A DNA stretch of 64,000 nucleotides, taken from Sphingomonas kaistensis. Lineage in GTDB: Bacteria; Pseudomonadota; Alphaproteobacteria; Sphingomonadales; Sphingomonadaceae. The notes under the pieces were generated by a model. It did no database searches. It saw nothing but the letters and a program-made list of their open reading frames with translations, and was not told where the DNA came from. Of this stretch, positions 27,394-36,204 are shown piece by piece (the first letter of the stretch is position 1; the number at the start of each line of letters is the position of its first letter). The translations under genes and the position numbers were made by a program. The stretch lies in contig NZ_CP145607.1 in the NCBI RefSeq assembly GCF_036884275.1, positions 1,041,001 through 1,105,000 of the forward strand, in the 5' to 3' direction.

Positions 27394-29718
27394 TCAGACC
27401 ACCAGGTCTACCCGTACCCACCCGGCACAGTTGGTGCCGACATAGGCTCGTCCGAAGCGGTCGGGGTCGCCCGCAATACAGGTAACCCCAGCCAGCATCC
27501 GACTTGGAAATCTAGTCAGCAGCTTGGGTTCGGTAGCGAACCAGTCGATGCTGACAAAAAGGCCCTTCTGTTTCTTGACTTCGCCCCAAAAAAATAGGGC
27601 TGGGCGAGATTGACCGGGTGCGGCCTTGCTGAAGCCGAACGCTGTCACGTTACGGATCGACGGGTGGAGCTGGCTCCAGGTCTTTCCATCGTCCTTCGAC
27701 CAATAGAAGCGGTCGCCCGGAAAATCGGCGTGCGGTGTGTAGACGAGTTCACCGGAGCGTCCCGGTACATACTCCAGCTGGCATTGCCAGAATTGGCGGG
27801 GGTCCATGCCAAGGAGCATCATCTCCGAAGCTGGAATGTTCGGTGCGCCAATGACGCCGGTCGCCTGCCTGGTCCAGCTCCTTCCGCCGTCACGCGTCAG
27901 CCAGAGTCCCCCGAGAGGATTAGTGTATTCGTTGTCCTTAACGGTGGTGTAGACCAGAGCGAACGTTCCCGGCCTGGTCTTGTCCGCCGAAATATTCTTT
28001 CGGGCTACGTAGAATGCATTGGCGAAATTGGTGGTGGGATTGCTCCCGTCGAGTTTGATGGGCGACCAACTGCGCCCTCCGTCGAGCGTGAATACGCCCG
28101 CCGCATTGTTCGAGGGCAGAAGCACGATGTTGGTTCGTGATCCGGCCGCAATGCAGCCGCCGTTGCCCCAGCCGCTATCGGGCGCGTTGCTGAATGCCTG
28201 CCAGGTACGACCACCATCTGCAGTGTAGCCCGGCGCGCTCTTATCGCTTGGCGCAATCACTCCGACGAGGAAGTTCGGATCTTCGGGCGCAAAATCGATC
28301 GAGGAAGCGAAAGCGACGAGATCGGTGGTGTGCTTGCCACCGGCTGTAACGGGATAGCGGAAGTCGTTGCTGAACGAAGTTAGGCTATCGACCCGCCAGA
28401 AGGACTTGTCCCAGGCCGACAGGTAGGTCTTTCCGCCTGGCACGCAAAGCACTGAGGTCGTGCACAATTCCTCGATACCGGCCGACCAGTCGGTCAAAGA
28501 GCCCCGCGACCGGTCGACGTCCGCCCTGGCGACGCCAACACCTTGCGCGATCCAGGCCCTGTTCGGTTCGCGGGGGTCGAAGCGGACCTGGGCCGGAAAC
28601 AGCATTGTCAGCCCGCCCATCCACCGAATTTCGCCGCCGCCCTCGGCCCACTTCCCCATGAAGGCCTTCGAAAAAGTGGCCCCATAATCTTCCGATTGCA
28701 TGGTCGCGCCATAGGGCGCGATGGCGAGCAGGCGTTCCGGGCGGGCGGGATCGACTGCAACGACGAACGCTTCCTGCTCCCCCTTGCCCGACGACCAGCC
28801 GGCCCCCGGCTTGAAGCGCCATAGAAGTCCGCCGACTGTCTCTTTGGTGAATTCGCAAACGTAAATGCTGCCGTCGGCACTGGCGACGATATTGGAGCTG
28901 TAGCGGGGGCCGCCAGAAAGGCTTTCGAATTGCCCTGCGGGGCCGGTGGTAGATCGGAACAGGCCAAGACCTGTCACAAAGACATACACCGTATCTGGCG
29001 AACCTGGGTCAAACAGCACGAGATAGAGGCCGGGCGCGCCATCCTGCGCTGCGCCAGCAGCCGGCACGGCTGCGCTGCGCCAGGTAACGCCGCTATCGGC
29101 CGTGTACCAAACCCCCTCGCCCCAGGTGCCGACGATGACTGAAGACGGAATCTTCGGGTGAACATCGATTGCCGGGTTGAACAAGCGCTGCCAGCCGGTG
29201 TTCGCCAGCATCTTCACCGGCCTCAGCGCGGTTCGCCGGATCGTTCTGCCCCCGTCCGCCGACCTCCAAATGCTGCCTTGAAAGCTCGCATAGATGACAT
29301 TCTTGTCGGACGGAGCCAAGCGGATGCCCGCGACGCCTAGGCCGTCGGCTTTGTCCTTGGCGTCAGGAAGCGGATCATATTCCTTCGCTTCCATGCTGTC
29401 CGTGGTGAACAGCGGCATCCAGAACTTATCGGAGCGACGCCGGACATAGGCGTTGCCGACATCGGTCCGGCAGGCAAAAAATTCGCCGTCGGCGCTGATC
29501 TCGATCCCCGTCACGAAACCGCCAGCGCCGATCGGAACTTGCGCGAGGGAAACGGCTTTAAAGCCTGCAACCGGTCCTAATTGCAGGGGCGGCTGGGCGG
29601 GCGCAGCCGGCTGCAGATCGGCCGCATTGCCGGCGGTGAGCATGCCTTCGCCGCATCCGAACGTCGCTCCCGCCCCAGCGGCTCCGATCATTCCTTTGAG
29701 GGCCGTGCGTCGATCCAC
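27394..29718 (-). CDS. Tat-exported GH74-like beta-propeller protein
   Basis: A 774-residue protein. Residues 1-~30 are a twin-arginine signal ('MDRRTALKGMIGAAGAGATF') running into a Cys ('FGCGEG'), so it may be a Tat lipoprotein. The rest has Asp-box repeats ('SxDGGRTW', 'YTADSGVTW', 'LTRDGGRSW') in GH74 order and closes with 'GRAYVGTNCAGWVRVDL', like GH74 ends ('VYVGTxGRG'). Asp86 in 'CRTDVGNAY' and Asp437 in 'LSAWDKSFWR' correspond to the aspartates of the RTX-bearing paralogue at 21369-24509 with similar spacing. GH74 enzymes are endo- or reducing-end-acting glucanases; the substrate here is probably a different polysaccharide. Confidence 0.85.
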   Translation of the reverse strand: MDRRTALKGMIGAAGAGATFGCGEGMLTAGNAADLQPAAPAQPPLQLGPVAGFKAVSLAQVPIGAGGFVTGIEISADGEFFACRTDVGNAYVRRRSDKFWMPLFTTDSMEAKEYDPLPDAKDKADGLGVAGIRLAPSDKNVIYASFQGSIWRSADGGRTIRRTALRPVKMLANTGWQRLFNPAIDVHPKIPSSVIVGTWGEGVWYTADSGVTWRSAAVPAAGAAQDGAPGLYLVLFDPGSPDTVYVFVTGLGLFRSTTGPAGQFESLSGGPRYSSNIVASADGSIYVCEFTKETVGGLLWRFKPGAGWSSGKGEQEAFVVAVDPARPERLLAIAPYGATMQSEDYGATFSKAFMGKWAEGGGEIRWMGGLTMLFPAQVRFDPREPNRAWIAQGVGVARADVDRSRGSLTDWSAGIEELCTTSVLCVPGGKTYLSAWDKSFWRVDSLTSFSNDFRYPVTAGGKHTTDLVAFASSIDFAPEDPNFLVGVIAPSDKSAPGYTADGGRTWQAFSNAPDSGWGNGGCIAAGSRTNIVLLPSNNAAGVFTLDGGRSWSPIKLDGSNPTTNFANAFYVARKNISADKTRPGTFALVYTTVKDNEYTNPLGGLWLTRDGGRSWTRQATGVIGAPNIPASEMMLLGMDPRQFWQCQLEYVPGRSGELVYTPHADFPGDRFYWSKDDGKTWSQLHPSIRNVTAFGFSKAAPGQSRPALFFWGEVKKQKGLFVSIDWFATEPKLLTRFPSRMLAGVTCIAGDPDRFGRAYVGTNCAGWVRVDLVV

Positions 29719-29844
29719 AATCAGATTCCTCGTCTCTGGGGCGGCAACCGCGTGCTGCAGGCAGCTACCATGCTAGCATTCCTTTAGAACTATCGTGCCA
29801 TAAGAAGAGCATAATCAGCGAAGGGGCTCGCAAAAGCGCCTTAA

Positions 29845-31257
29845 ATGGCTCATGCGTCGGCGACGCAGCAGCAATCAGTAGGAAGGAATAGCAGGTTGAA
29901 GTGGGCGGGGTTGGCATTCATCCTCTTCACGGCCATTGCCCTGATTGGCTGGCTGAGAACCAATCCGCGTGGGGCCAAATGGGCGTGGGGTTCGCTGACC
30001 TTGCTGCCCTTCGTACTCGATCCCCTTCACCTTATCATCGCCCCCTACGCCACTCCGATGTGGTCGGGATACGTCAAGGGCTGGGAAATCAGCCTGCTCG
30101 ACGCTGTCGCGTTCGGAGTCATTTTCGGCACGCGCGGGCGATGGCCGCGAATGGCGCTCCTGTGGCCGCTGCTGGCATATCTCGGTGCGGTTTTACTCGC
30201 CGTAATGCAGGCGCGTTTTCCGTCCTACGCCCTTTCCTATCCGATACAGCTCGTCCGGATGATGCTGGTGTTTCTGGCCGTTGCCCGGGTCGCCCAGCAA
30301 GAAGATGGTGAGAAAGCGCTCCTGACGGGCCTGGTCTTGGGTATCGCGGTCCAGGCGGGTTACGCCATCTCGGATCGTGCGCATGGCATTTTCCAGACCG
30401 GCGGCTCGTTAGGCCACCAAAATCTGCTTGGGTTCGTCTCGCATCTTGCGCTCATGCCCTTGTGCGGCATGTTTCTTGCCGGCCGTTGGCCTGTTCGCGC
30501 CGCCCTCGGCATCGCCTGCGGCCTAGTCGTCGTTATTTTGACCGGTTCGCGAGCCACGATCCTACTCGGCGGCACGGGAGTGATCCTGACCTTGCTGCTG
30601 TCAATAACCTTGCGTTTCAGCGGCCAAAAGATCGCCTATGCCGTGGGCGGTCTGTTTCTCCTGGCCGCCAGTGTACCTCTTGCATATTCCACCATCGAGC
30701 GGCGTACGTCGGGTCAAATCGGCGGCGTGATGGCCAAGGACGAACAACGTGTCGCCTTCGAGAAAGCGGCACACATGATGATAAGGGAGCACCCGTTGGG
30801 GATTGGACCCAACCATTATGTCTTTGTCTCAATTACCGAGGGCTATGCCGAGCGAGGCGGCGTCAACTGGTCGTCCGCTAACCGTTCGGCGCATGTCCAC
30901 CAATCTTACCTGCTGGTCACCGCGGAAACGGGTTACCTGGGGCTGCTGACCCTTATTGCCCTTCTCGCAAGTGCCTTATGGTATGCATTCAGCACCGCTT
31001 TTCGCTTTCGCAAAAACCCGGAAGCAGATGTCTTAATCGGCCTTGGCTGTGGATTGGTTGCGATCTGCCTCCATGCGCTCGTGGAATGGATGTTCGCGGT
31101 CTACGTTGTGCAATATGCTTTGGCTGGAAGCCTCGGACTGATTGTCGGATTACGAAGCCGGCTGATCGCGGGATCTAAGGACAGCCGGAAAAGTCCGAAG
31201 AGCGCACGAGTTGGTCGCCCACAACCGACATTGGCCTCGGCGATGCAATCGGCCTAG
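29845..31257 (+). CDS. O-antigen ligase / Wzy-type polysaccharide polymerase
   Basis: A 470-residue polytopic protein with about ten hydrophobic segments. The Wzy_C region shows a periplasmic loop near residues 310-370 with 'KDEQRVAFEKAAHMMIREHP' and 'AHVHQSYLLVTAETGYLGLL', the His/Arg-containing signature of WaaL and Wzy proteins. It would join or polymerise lipid-linked glycans at the periplasmic face. ATG 29845 has a weak ribosome site; TTG 29896 has a better one. The Wzx-like flippase follows after 111 bp. Confidence 0.88.
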   Translation: MAHASATQQQSVGRNSRLKWAGLAFILFTAIALIGWLRTNPRGAKWAWGSLTLLPFVLDPLHLIIAPYATPMWSGYVKGWEISLLDAVAFGVIFGTRGRWPRMALLWPLLAYLGAVLLAVMQARFPSYALSYPIQLVRMMLVFLAVARVAQQEDGEKALLTGLVLGIAVQAGYAISDRAHGIFQTGGSLGHQNLLGFVSHLALMPLCGMFLAGRWPVRAALGIACGLVVVILTGSRATILLGGTGVILTLLLSITLRFSGQKIAYAVGGLFLLAASVPLAYSTIERRTSGQIGGVMAKDEQRVAFEKAAHMMIREHPLGIGPNHYVFVSITEGYAERGGVNWSSANRSAHVHQSYLLVTAETGYLGLLTLIALLASALWYAFSTAFRFRKNPEADVLIGLGCGLVAICLHALVEWMFAVYVVQYALAGSLGLIVGLRSRLIAGSKDSRKSPKSARVGRPQPTLASAMQSA

Positions 31258-31368
31258 GCCATCATTGCGCACCGGACTCGCAAACGCCAACGGTCGCCAA
31301 TTCACATTACGCCACGCACCGGGGCTGCATCGTCATGCAAACACATCGAAATTTGTCGAACCGCTGAA

Positions 31369-32823
31369 ATGTCGGTCCGTCGCTCTCTAATCTGGACCTA
31401 CGGCGCGCAGATCGTTTCGTTTGTCCTTATCTTTCTCTCCACCATCATCGTGGCGCGCATTGTCACGCCCCGCGACTTCGGCATCTATGGGATGGCTGTC
31501 GCTGCAACGACGATCATCAATGTCTTCATGCAGCTCGGGCTCGCCAAATATATCATGCGAGAAGAGGAAGTCAGCCGCGATCTGTTGCGGTCGCTGTTTA
31601 CCGTCAACCTACTGATGACTTTGTTGTACTGCTCGATCATCCTCGCCGGTTCGGCGCTTTCTTCATACCTTTTTGGGTCGAGGGAAGTTGGTCGCTTCCT
31701 GCTCGTCTTCGCCCTTTTCCCACTCATCGCGATGTTTGAGTTCATTCCCGGGGCGCTTGCTGCGCGCGCCATGCGGTTTGGGCTGATTTCGGCGATGGCG
31801 ATCGTCCGTGCAGTGGTGCTCGCCGCATCTACCGTCGGTTTCGCGCTCCTCGGCTTCGAGTATATGAGCTTCGCTTGGGCACAGGTGCTGACCTTCACCG
31901 TGACATCCATCGCTTTCAACTTCGCGATTTGGAGGCCCGACGTCTGGAAGCCGCGTCTGGTCGGAGTTCGAAAGATAGCGCATTTCGGATTCCAGATGGT
32001 TGGAATCGGCGGCATCACGCAAATCAATAACCGTGTTGGCGAGATGACGCTTGGGTCCATGCTGGGTCTGGGGGCGCTAGGACTTTACAGCCGTGCCTCG
32101 GGGCTTCCCGGGCAACTCAATGGAATTGTATTCGGCGCCGGAAGCAATGTCATCTTCAGTCGCTTGTCGGCCGATCTTCGCGAGCGCGGGGAAATCCACC
32201 AGAATTACCTCTATTTCATGCGGTTGTTGCTGGGATTGCTATGGCCGATGATGATCGGAATTGCGGTGCTCGCGCAGCCGATCATTGCCATTCTCTACGG
32301 CGCTAAGTGGCAGGCCGCTGCGATGCCTCTGAGCTTGCTGATGGTCGCCACAGCCATCGCGGCCACCGTGGGACTGACTGCGGAGGTTCACATCCTGCGC
32401 CACCGGACCAAGGAGCAGGTTCGCATCGAATTGGTTCGAGCGATCTTCGGCTATGCCGCGTTCGCGGCGGCGACCACCGTCAGCCTGACCCTCGCTGCGG
32501 CGGCCAAGGTTGCAGAAGCTGTGTTCGCCTTTCTCCTCTATCGAAAGCCGCTGATGGAACTCGTCGGAGGACCGACGGGCGCACTACGCGATACTTATGT
32601 CGAAGCTTTGGTAGCTACTCTTGCCGCAGTGTTTCCGGCTGGCGTCCTGATGCTGTGGTTCGACAATTCGCCGGACACACCGCTTCCCTACATCATCGCG
32701 GCGGTGGCGATTGGGGTGTTGTGCTGGGCCGTTCTGCTCGTCTCTCGTCGGCACCCACTTTATCTGGAGCTCTCACGCCTACTTGGGCGGCCACATGCCG
32801 CTACGCACTCAGCGACCGCCTAG
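31369..32823 (+). CDS. Wzx-type lipopolysaccharide/exopolysaccharide flippase
   Basis: A 484-residue MATE/PST superfamily protein with about 12-14 TM helices, starting 'MSVRRSLIWTYGAQIVSFVL' and carrying the family's early 'IVARIVTPRDFGIYGMA'. Flippases of this group move undecaprenyl-linked repeat units across the inner membrane for assembly by a Wzy-type polymerase. The O-antigen ligase upstream on the same strand fits such a pathway. The gene ends 20 bp from the convergent SleB gene. Confidence 0.88.
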   Translation: MSVRRSLIWTYGAQIVSFVLIFLSTIIVARIVTPRDFGIYGMAVAATTIINVFMQLGLAKYIMREEEVSRDLLRSLFTVNLLMTLLYCSIILAGSALSSYLFGSREVGRFLLVFALFPLIAMFEFIPGALAARAMRFGLISAMAIVRAVVLAASTVGFALLGFEYMSFAWAQVLTFTVTSIAFNFAIWRPDVWKPRLVGVRKIAHFGFQMVGIGGITQINNRVGEMTLGSMLGLGALGLYSRASGLPGQLNGIVFGAGSNVIFSRLSADLRERGEIHQNYLYFMRLLLGLLWPMMIGIAVLAQPIIAILYGAKWQAAAMPLSLLMVATAIAATVGLTAEVHILRHRTKEQVRIELVRAIFGYAAFAAATTVSLTLAAAAKVAEAVFAFLLYRKPLMELVGGPTGALRDTYVEALVATLAAVFPAGVLMLWFDNSPDTPLPYIIAAVAIGVLCWAVLLVSRRHPLYLELSRLLGRPHAATHSATA

Positions 32824-32842
32824 GTCAACGCGCCCGTTTCGC

Positions 32843-34006
32843 TCAGCATCCAGCCTTAGGCGCACCCACACGCGTCACCGCGGATTGGGCTGCTCGCATG
32901 GACTGATCACTGCCGCCGGTACTGCAAACGTCCTCAGCAGCAGACGCCTTGGGCTTGCCGCTCTTGGCAGGCGCTGCCTCGCCAAGAATCAGCGAACCGC
33001 GGGCAAGGTCCGCCTCGAGCGGACTGCTATCCTGCGCCTTGACCGGCGCGGCGGGAGCGAGCGCTTCGACGCGGTCTTCCTCGACCTTTATCTCGGGCGG
33101 CAATTCGCTGGGCGCCGTGGCGTTTTCCAGTGTGTCGAGGCTTTCGGCGATCACCTCGGCGGAAGTGACCTGCACCGCCGGCTCGACCCCGGCATAACCC
33201 TGCCGGAAGGCGCCGCGCGACCCAGCCGAGCCGCGGAAATTGTAAAAGATATGGCGGCCGACCACCGCGATCTTGTCGAGGGAAGCGGCCCAGTACGGCA
33301 CCACATAATCGGCGTGATAATGGGTCGCGAACCCGACCGGCGCGAAGGTCCGGCCGGCCAGCGCCTCGCTCGCGATCTGCCTCGAGCGTTGCCACAGATA
33401 CGCCACCGGCGTGCGCGCCAGAGAGCCGTCGCAGGTGAAGGTGAACTGGCACCCGGTCACGCGCTGGCTGCCCTGATAGACCACGCCGCAGACGCTGTTG
33501 GGATAGCCGCCGTGACGGACCCGGTTGAGCACCACCTGCGCCACCGCGCGGCCGCCGTCGACGCCTTCGGACGCCGCTTCGTAATAAACGGCCTGGGTCA
33601 TGCAGTCGATCGCGCGCAGCCGGCTGATTTCGTCCGCGCGCAGCTTGAAAGGCGGGGCGGGGGTCGCCGCGACGGCTTCGACCGGGCGCTCGGCATTGAG
33701 CTTCTGCGCTTCTTCTGGGGTGAGCGGCCGGAACAGGTCGGGTGGCGGAAGCTCGGGAAGGGCTTCGGTGCCGGCCACCGCATTGCCGCCCGCCGCCGTT
33801 TGGGCGTCGGCAGCGGCGTCGGTCGAGCCCCATCCCGGCTGGCTGCGATACAGATACAGACCGCCGATCGCAGCCGCCACCAGCAGCAGCAGGCCGAGCG
33901 CGGCGAACAGCATCGTCCGCCGGCGCTTGCCCGCCGACGGGCGGCCCGGGGCCGCGCCCGGCAGGGTGATGTGCCGCGCGCCCGTCAGGGTGATGGTCTC
34001 GATCAA
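32843..34006 (-). CDS. SleB-type cell wall hydrolase
   Basis: A 387-residue protein starting at TTG 34006, which overlaps the upstream wecG stop (TTGA), so translation was probably coupled. One TM helix (about 33-52) anchors a C-terminal hydrolase_2 (SleB) domain with 'AVYYEAASEGVDGGRAVAQV', 'YQGSQRVTGCQFTFTCDG' and 'ATHYHADYVVPYW'. SleB-like enzymes are muralytic transglycosylases. Opening further upstream would run antisense-free but out of family into wecG, so I did not extend it. Confidence 0.88.
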   Translation of the reverse strand: MIETITLTGARHITLPGAAPGRPSAGKRRRTMLFAALGLLLLVAAAIGGLYLYRSQPGWGSTDAAADAQTAAGGNAVAGTEALPELPPPDLFRPLTPEEAQKLNAERPVEAVAATPAPPFKLRADEISRLRAIDCMTQAVYYEAASEGVDGGRAVAQVVLNRVRHGGYPNSVCGVVYQGSQRVTGCQFTFTCDGSLARTPVAYLWQRSRQIASEALAGRTFAPVGFATHYHADYVVPYWAASLDKIAVVGRHIFYNFRGSAGSRGAFRQGYAGVEPAVQVTSAEVIAESLDTLENATAPSELPPEIKVEEDRVEALAPAAPVKAQDSSPLEADLARGSLILGEAAPAKSGKPKASAAEDVCSTGGSDQSMRAAQSAVTRVGAPKAGC

Positions 34007-34590
34007 CGTACCGCGGCGCCCTTGCGATGGCGGGCGGCGAGCAGGAAGATGCGCGGGCCTTCGACCAGATAGCGCCGCCACATCCGCTTGGGATCGGAGG
34101 CGAGGCGGTGCATCCATTCGATGCTGAGCTTCTGCATCAGCTTGGGCGCGCGGCGGTGCCGCCCGGTGATGAAATCGAGCGAGGCCCCAATGCACAACGC
34201 CATGCCGGTCGCTTGCGGAAACGCCCGCACCGCGCCGGCGATCATTTCCTGCTGGGGCGAGCCGACGGCGATAAACGTGAAGCGGGCATGCGCCTCGGCG
34301 ATGAACCGCGCCGCTTCCTCGCGCGCGACGGCGTTGCGGCGCAGCCCCATCGGCGGCTCGTAATGGAGGAGATCGAGGCCAGGATAACGACCGGCAAGAT
34401 CGGCCACCATCTCGCGATCGCCGCCGACAATGGCAATTCGGTCGCCCGGCCGAATCACCTGCTCGAAAAGCTTCAGCGTCAGGTCGCTTCCTGGCACGAC
34501 CGGCAGCGACAGGCCGCGGGCGCGGGCCAAGTGCGCGATGATCCGGCTGTCGCAGAGGCTAAGATCGGCTTCCTCGTAAAGATGTCCAAA
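34003..34590 (-). pseudogene. WecG/TagA/CpsF glycosyltransferase, 5'-truncated
   Basis: Family sequence runs from about 34590 ('LYEEADLSLCDSRIIAHLAR') to the stop at 34003. It includes 'LPVVPGSDLT', 'FIAVGSPQQEMIAG' and 'CIGASLDFITGRHRRAPKLM', the core of enzymes adding N-acetylmannosamine or glucose-type sugars to lipid carriers. Some 50-60 N-terminal residues are missing; upstream the frame reads into integrase DNA and meets a stop at 34639. The only in-frame start is a TTG at 34530. A roughly 175-residue product could be made but should lack the N-terminal half of the active site. Confidence 0.8.
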
Positions 34591-35993
34591 TTGGCATGGA
34601 TCGGCACCAGTCGCCTCGACTCGTCGTTCTTGACGCTTTTATCTTCTCCGTCCTCCAAAAGCACATGGTCGCTTATGTCGAGATAGACGATGTCGCCATC
34701 GCGGCGGACGTCAGCCAGCGCGACCTGCCCGACCTCCTCCAGTCGAGCACCGGTCGTGGCAGCGATGAGAAACAGCCAGAAGATGGTGACATCGCTGATT
34801 CGCGACGGCGAGTTCCAGGACGTCGGATCAACGAAGAGGGGCCTGGTGAACAGCAGGGCTAGCTCATGATCCTCGAAGCTGCGGCGGATCTTTCTCTTCT
34901 TGGAATAACCGATGATGGTGATGCCCGCACCGTTGTTGCTCGACGTCCAGCGCTGCTGGAAGGCGTAGGTTAGCAAGGCCTGGAGGGCACCGACCCGCTT
35001 CTTCAGGGTTGCCGGCGAGCACTTGGGCGTACCGGCGCCGTGCTTTTCCACTCGAGCCCGAAAAGGGAGGGCACGATCCGCACGCGGCATGGTGCTGGGG
35101 AGCTTTGATGCTTCATCCCGATAGTCATAGAGCATATCAGCATCGATCTCGGACACAGGCACATCGCCGGCAAAGTCGATGAAGTCATTTATGGACGCCT
35201 CAAACTCGAGCGCTGTTTGCGGACGTGGCTTGTTGCCGTCCTGCCATTCATTGAACAGCTGCTTCAAGCGCAGGTTGGGGCGAAGCCGTGACCGGTTGGG
35301 CCGGTGGCGCCTCTTGGCCAAGCGGGCGCGATTGAAATCTTCGTCTGCCGGTCGCTTTTCGTCGAGCACGGCTAGCAGGGCTCGGGCGATTTCTTCGGCG
35401 GAGAAGCGATCAGCCTCAGTAACGAAGTGCCGGATCCGGTCGGCGGCCTTGAGCAGATGAGGGTGCCAGACCTTCTCGGGCTCGTGCCACCGCGACCGAA
35501 TCCAATTGGTCCCGACCTGCTCGGACTCGCTTCCGTAAACGTGAGTGACGATGCTTTCGAAACGCGAGCAGTCGCCAAGTACCGCGTTCCAATCGGTGTT
35601 CACCGCCGGTCCCGTGATTGCGGAAGGGTAGATCTGCTTCGGGCTGGCCGAGAAGCGGCCGCCGACGCCCGCGTCCAGCTCCATGAGGGTAAGCAAAAAC
35701 CGCTGCTGACCCGACAAGCCGCCATTTGACGGAGGGCTCTCGCACCAGCGCCTGACGACCGCGCCCGGCGTAGGCAATAGCGTTCCTTCGGCAAGCTTGC
35801 GCCTGGCGGTGGCAAGGTCAGCCTCGAACTCGGCATTCAGCCGGGCGAATGGCTCCTTCGCTGCGAGCGGGTCCTTGGTGCCGAGTGTGATCTTGCGTTC
35901 GCGCTTGCCGCCGAAGGCCGGCCAAAGCGGCTGCGGGATGGCGCGACGGAAGTAAAGCTGGCCCGTTCGGGGGTCGGCGAATGGAGTGGCCAT
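34479..35993 (-). pseudogene. Tyrosine site-specific integrase, C-terminus lost
   Basis: The N-terminus 'MATPFADPRTGQLYFRRAIP' (ATG 35993; frame open to 36062) is a DUF6538-type start, followed by an SAM-like core and a catalytic domain. The first catalytic Arg is in 'ATTGARLEEVGQVAL', and the protein is normal to 'KNDESRRLVPIHANL'. Family members continue with the HxxR and Tyr motifs; here about 36 unrelated residues read out of frame through wecG to the stop at 34479. It should be catalytically dead. Position just past the 3' end of tRNA-Glu, pointing away, is classic for an integrated element. GC is lower than in the neighbours. Confidence 0.85.
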
Positions 35994-36068
35994 GCTGGAC
36001 TTCTTCACGATTTCTGTACCCATGTTCTGTACACATGATGGGTAAAGAGGCCGTAAATCCACCGCTTT

Positions 36069-36086
36069 CCGAGCCTTAGGCTCGGA
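36069..36086 (-). other. Stem-loop just downstream of tRNA-Glu
   Basis: A near-perfect hairpin (ccgagcc / ggctcgg, 2-4 nt loop) immediately follows the encoded CCA of the tRNA. It could aid tRNA 3' processing or termination; no T-run follows. Confidence 0.45.
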
Positions 36087-36161
36087 TGGTGACCCCTACG
36101 GGACTCGAACCCGTGTTTCAGCCGTGAAAGGGCCGCGTCCTAACCACTAGACGAAGGGGCC
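36087..36161 (-). tRNA. tRNA-Glu (anticodon TTC)
   Basis: The minus strand folds into a full cloverleaf: acceptor GGCCCCT pairs with AGGGGTC, the T-arm holds GGTTCGAGTCC, and the anticodon loop CTTTCAC gives TTC. CCA is encoded (36087-36089). The integrase remnant lies 94 bp beyond its 3' end, so this gene was probably the integration target. Confidence 0.95.
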
Positions 36162-36204
36162 ATCGGTGAGGCGAGGCGGTCCCTAGGTGAAGCGCGCCAC
36201 CCGG

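Noticed and set aside
34006-34196. Extension of the SleB hydrolase gene upstream to 34195.
   Set aside because: That segment is the wecG coding region in another frame; the TTG overlapping the wecG stop gives a normal N-terminus.
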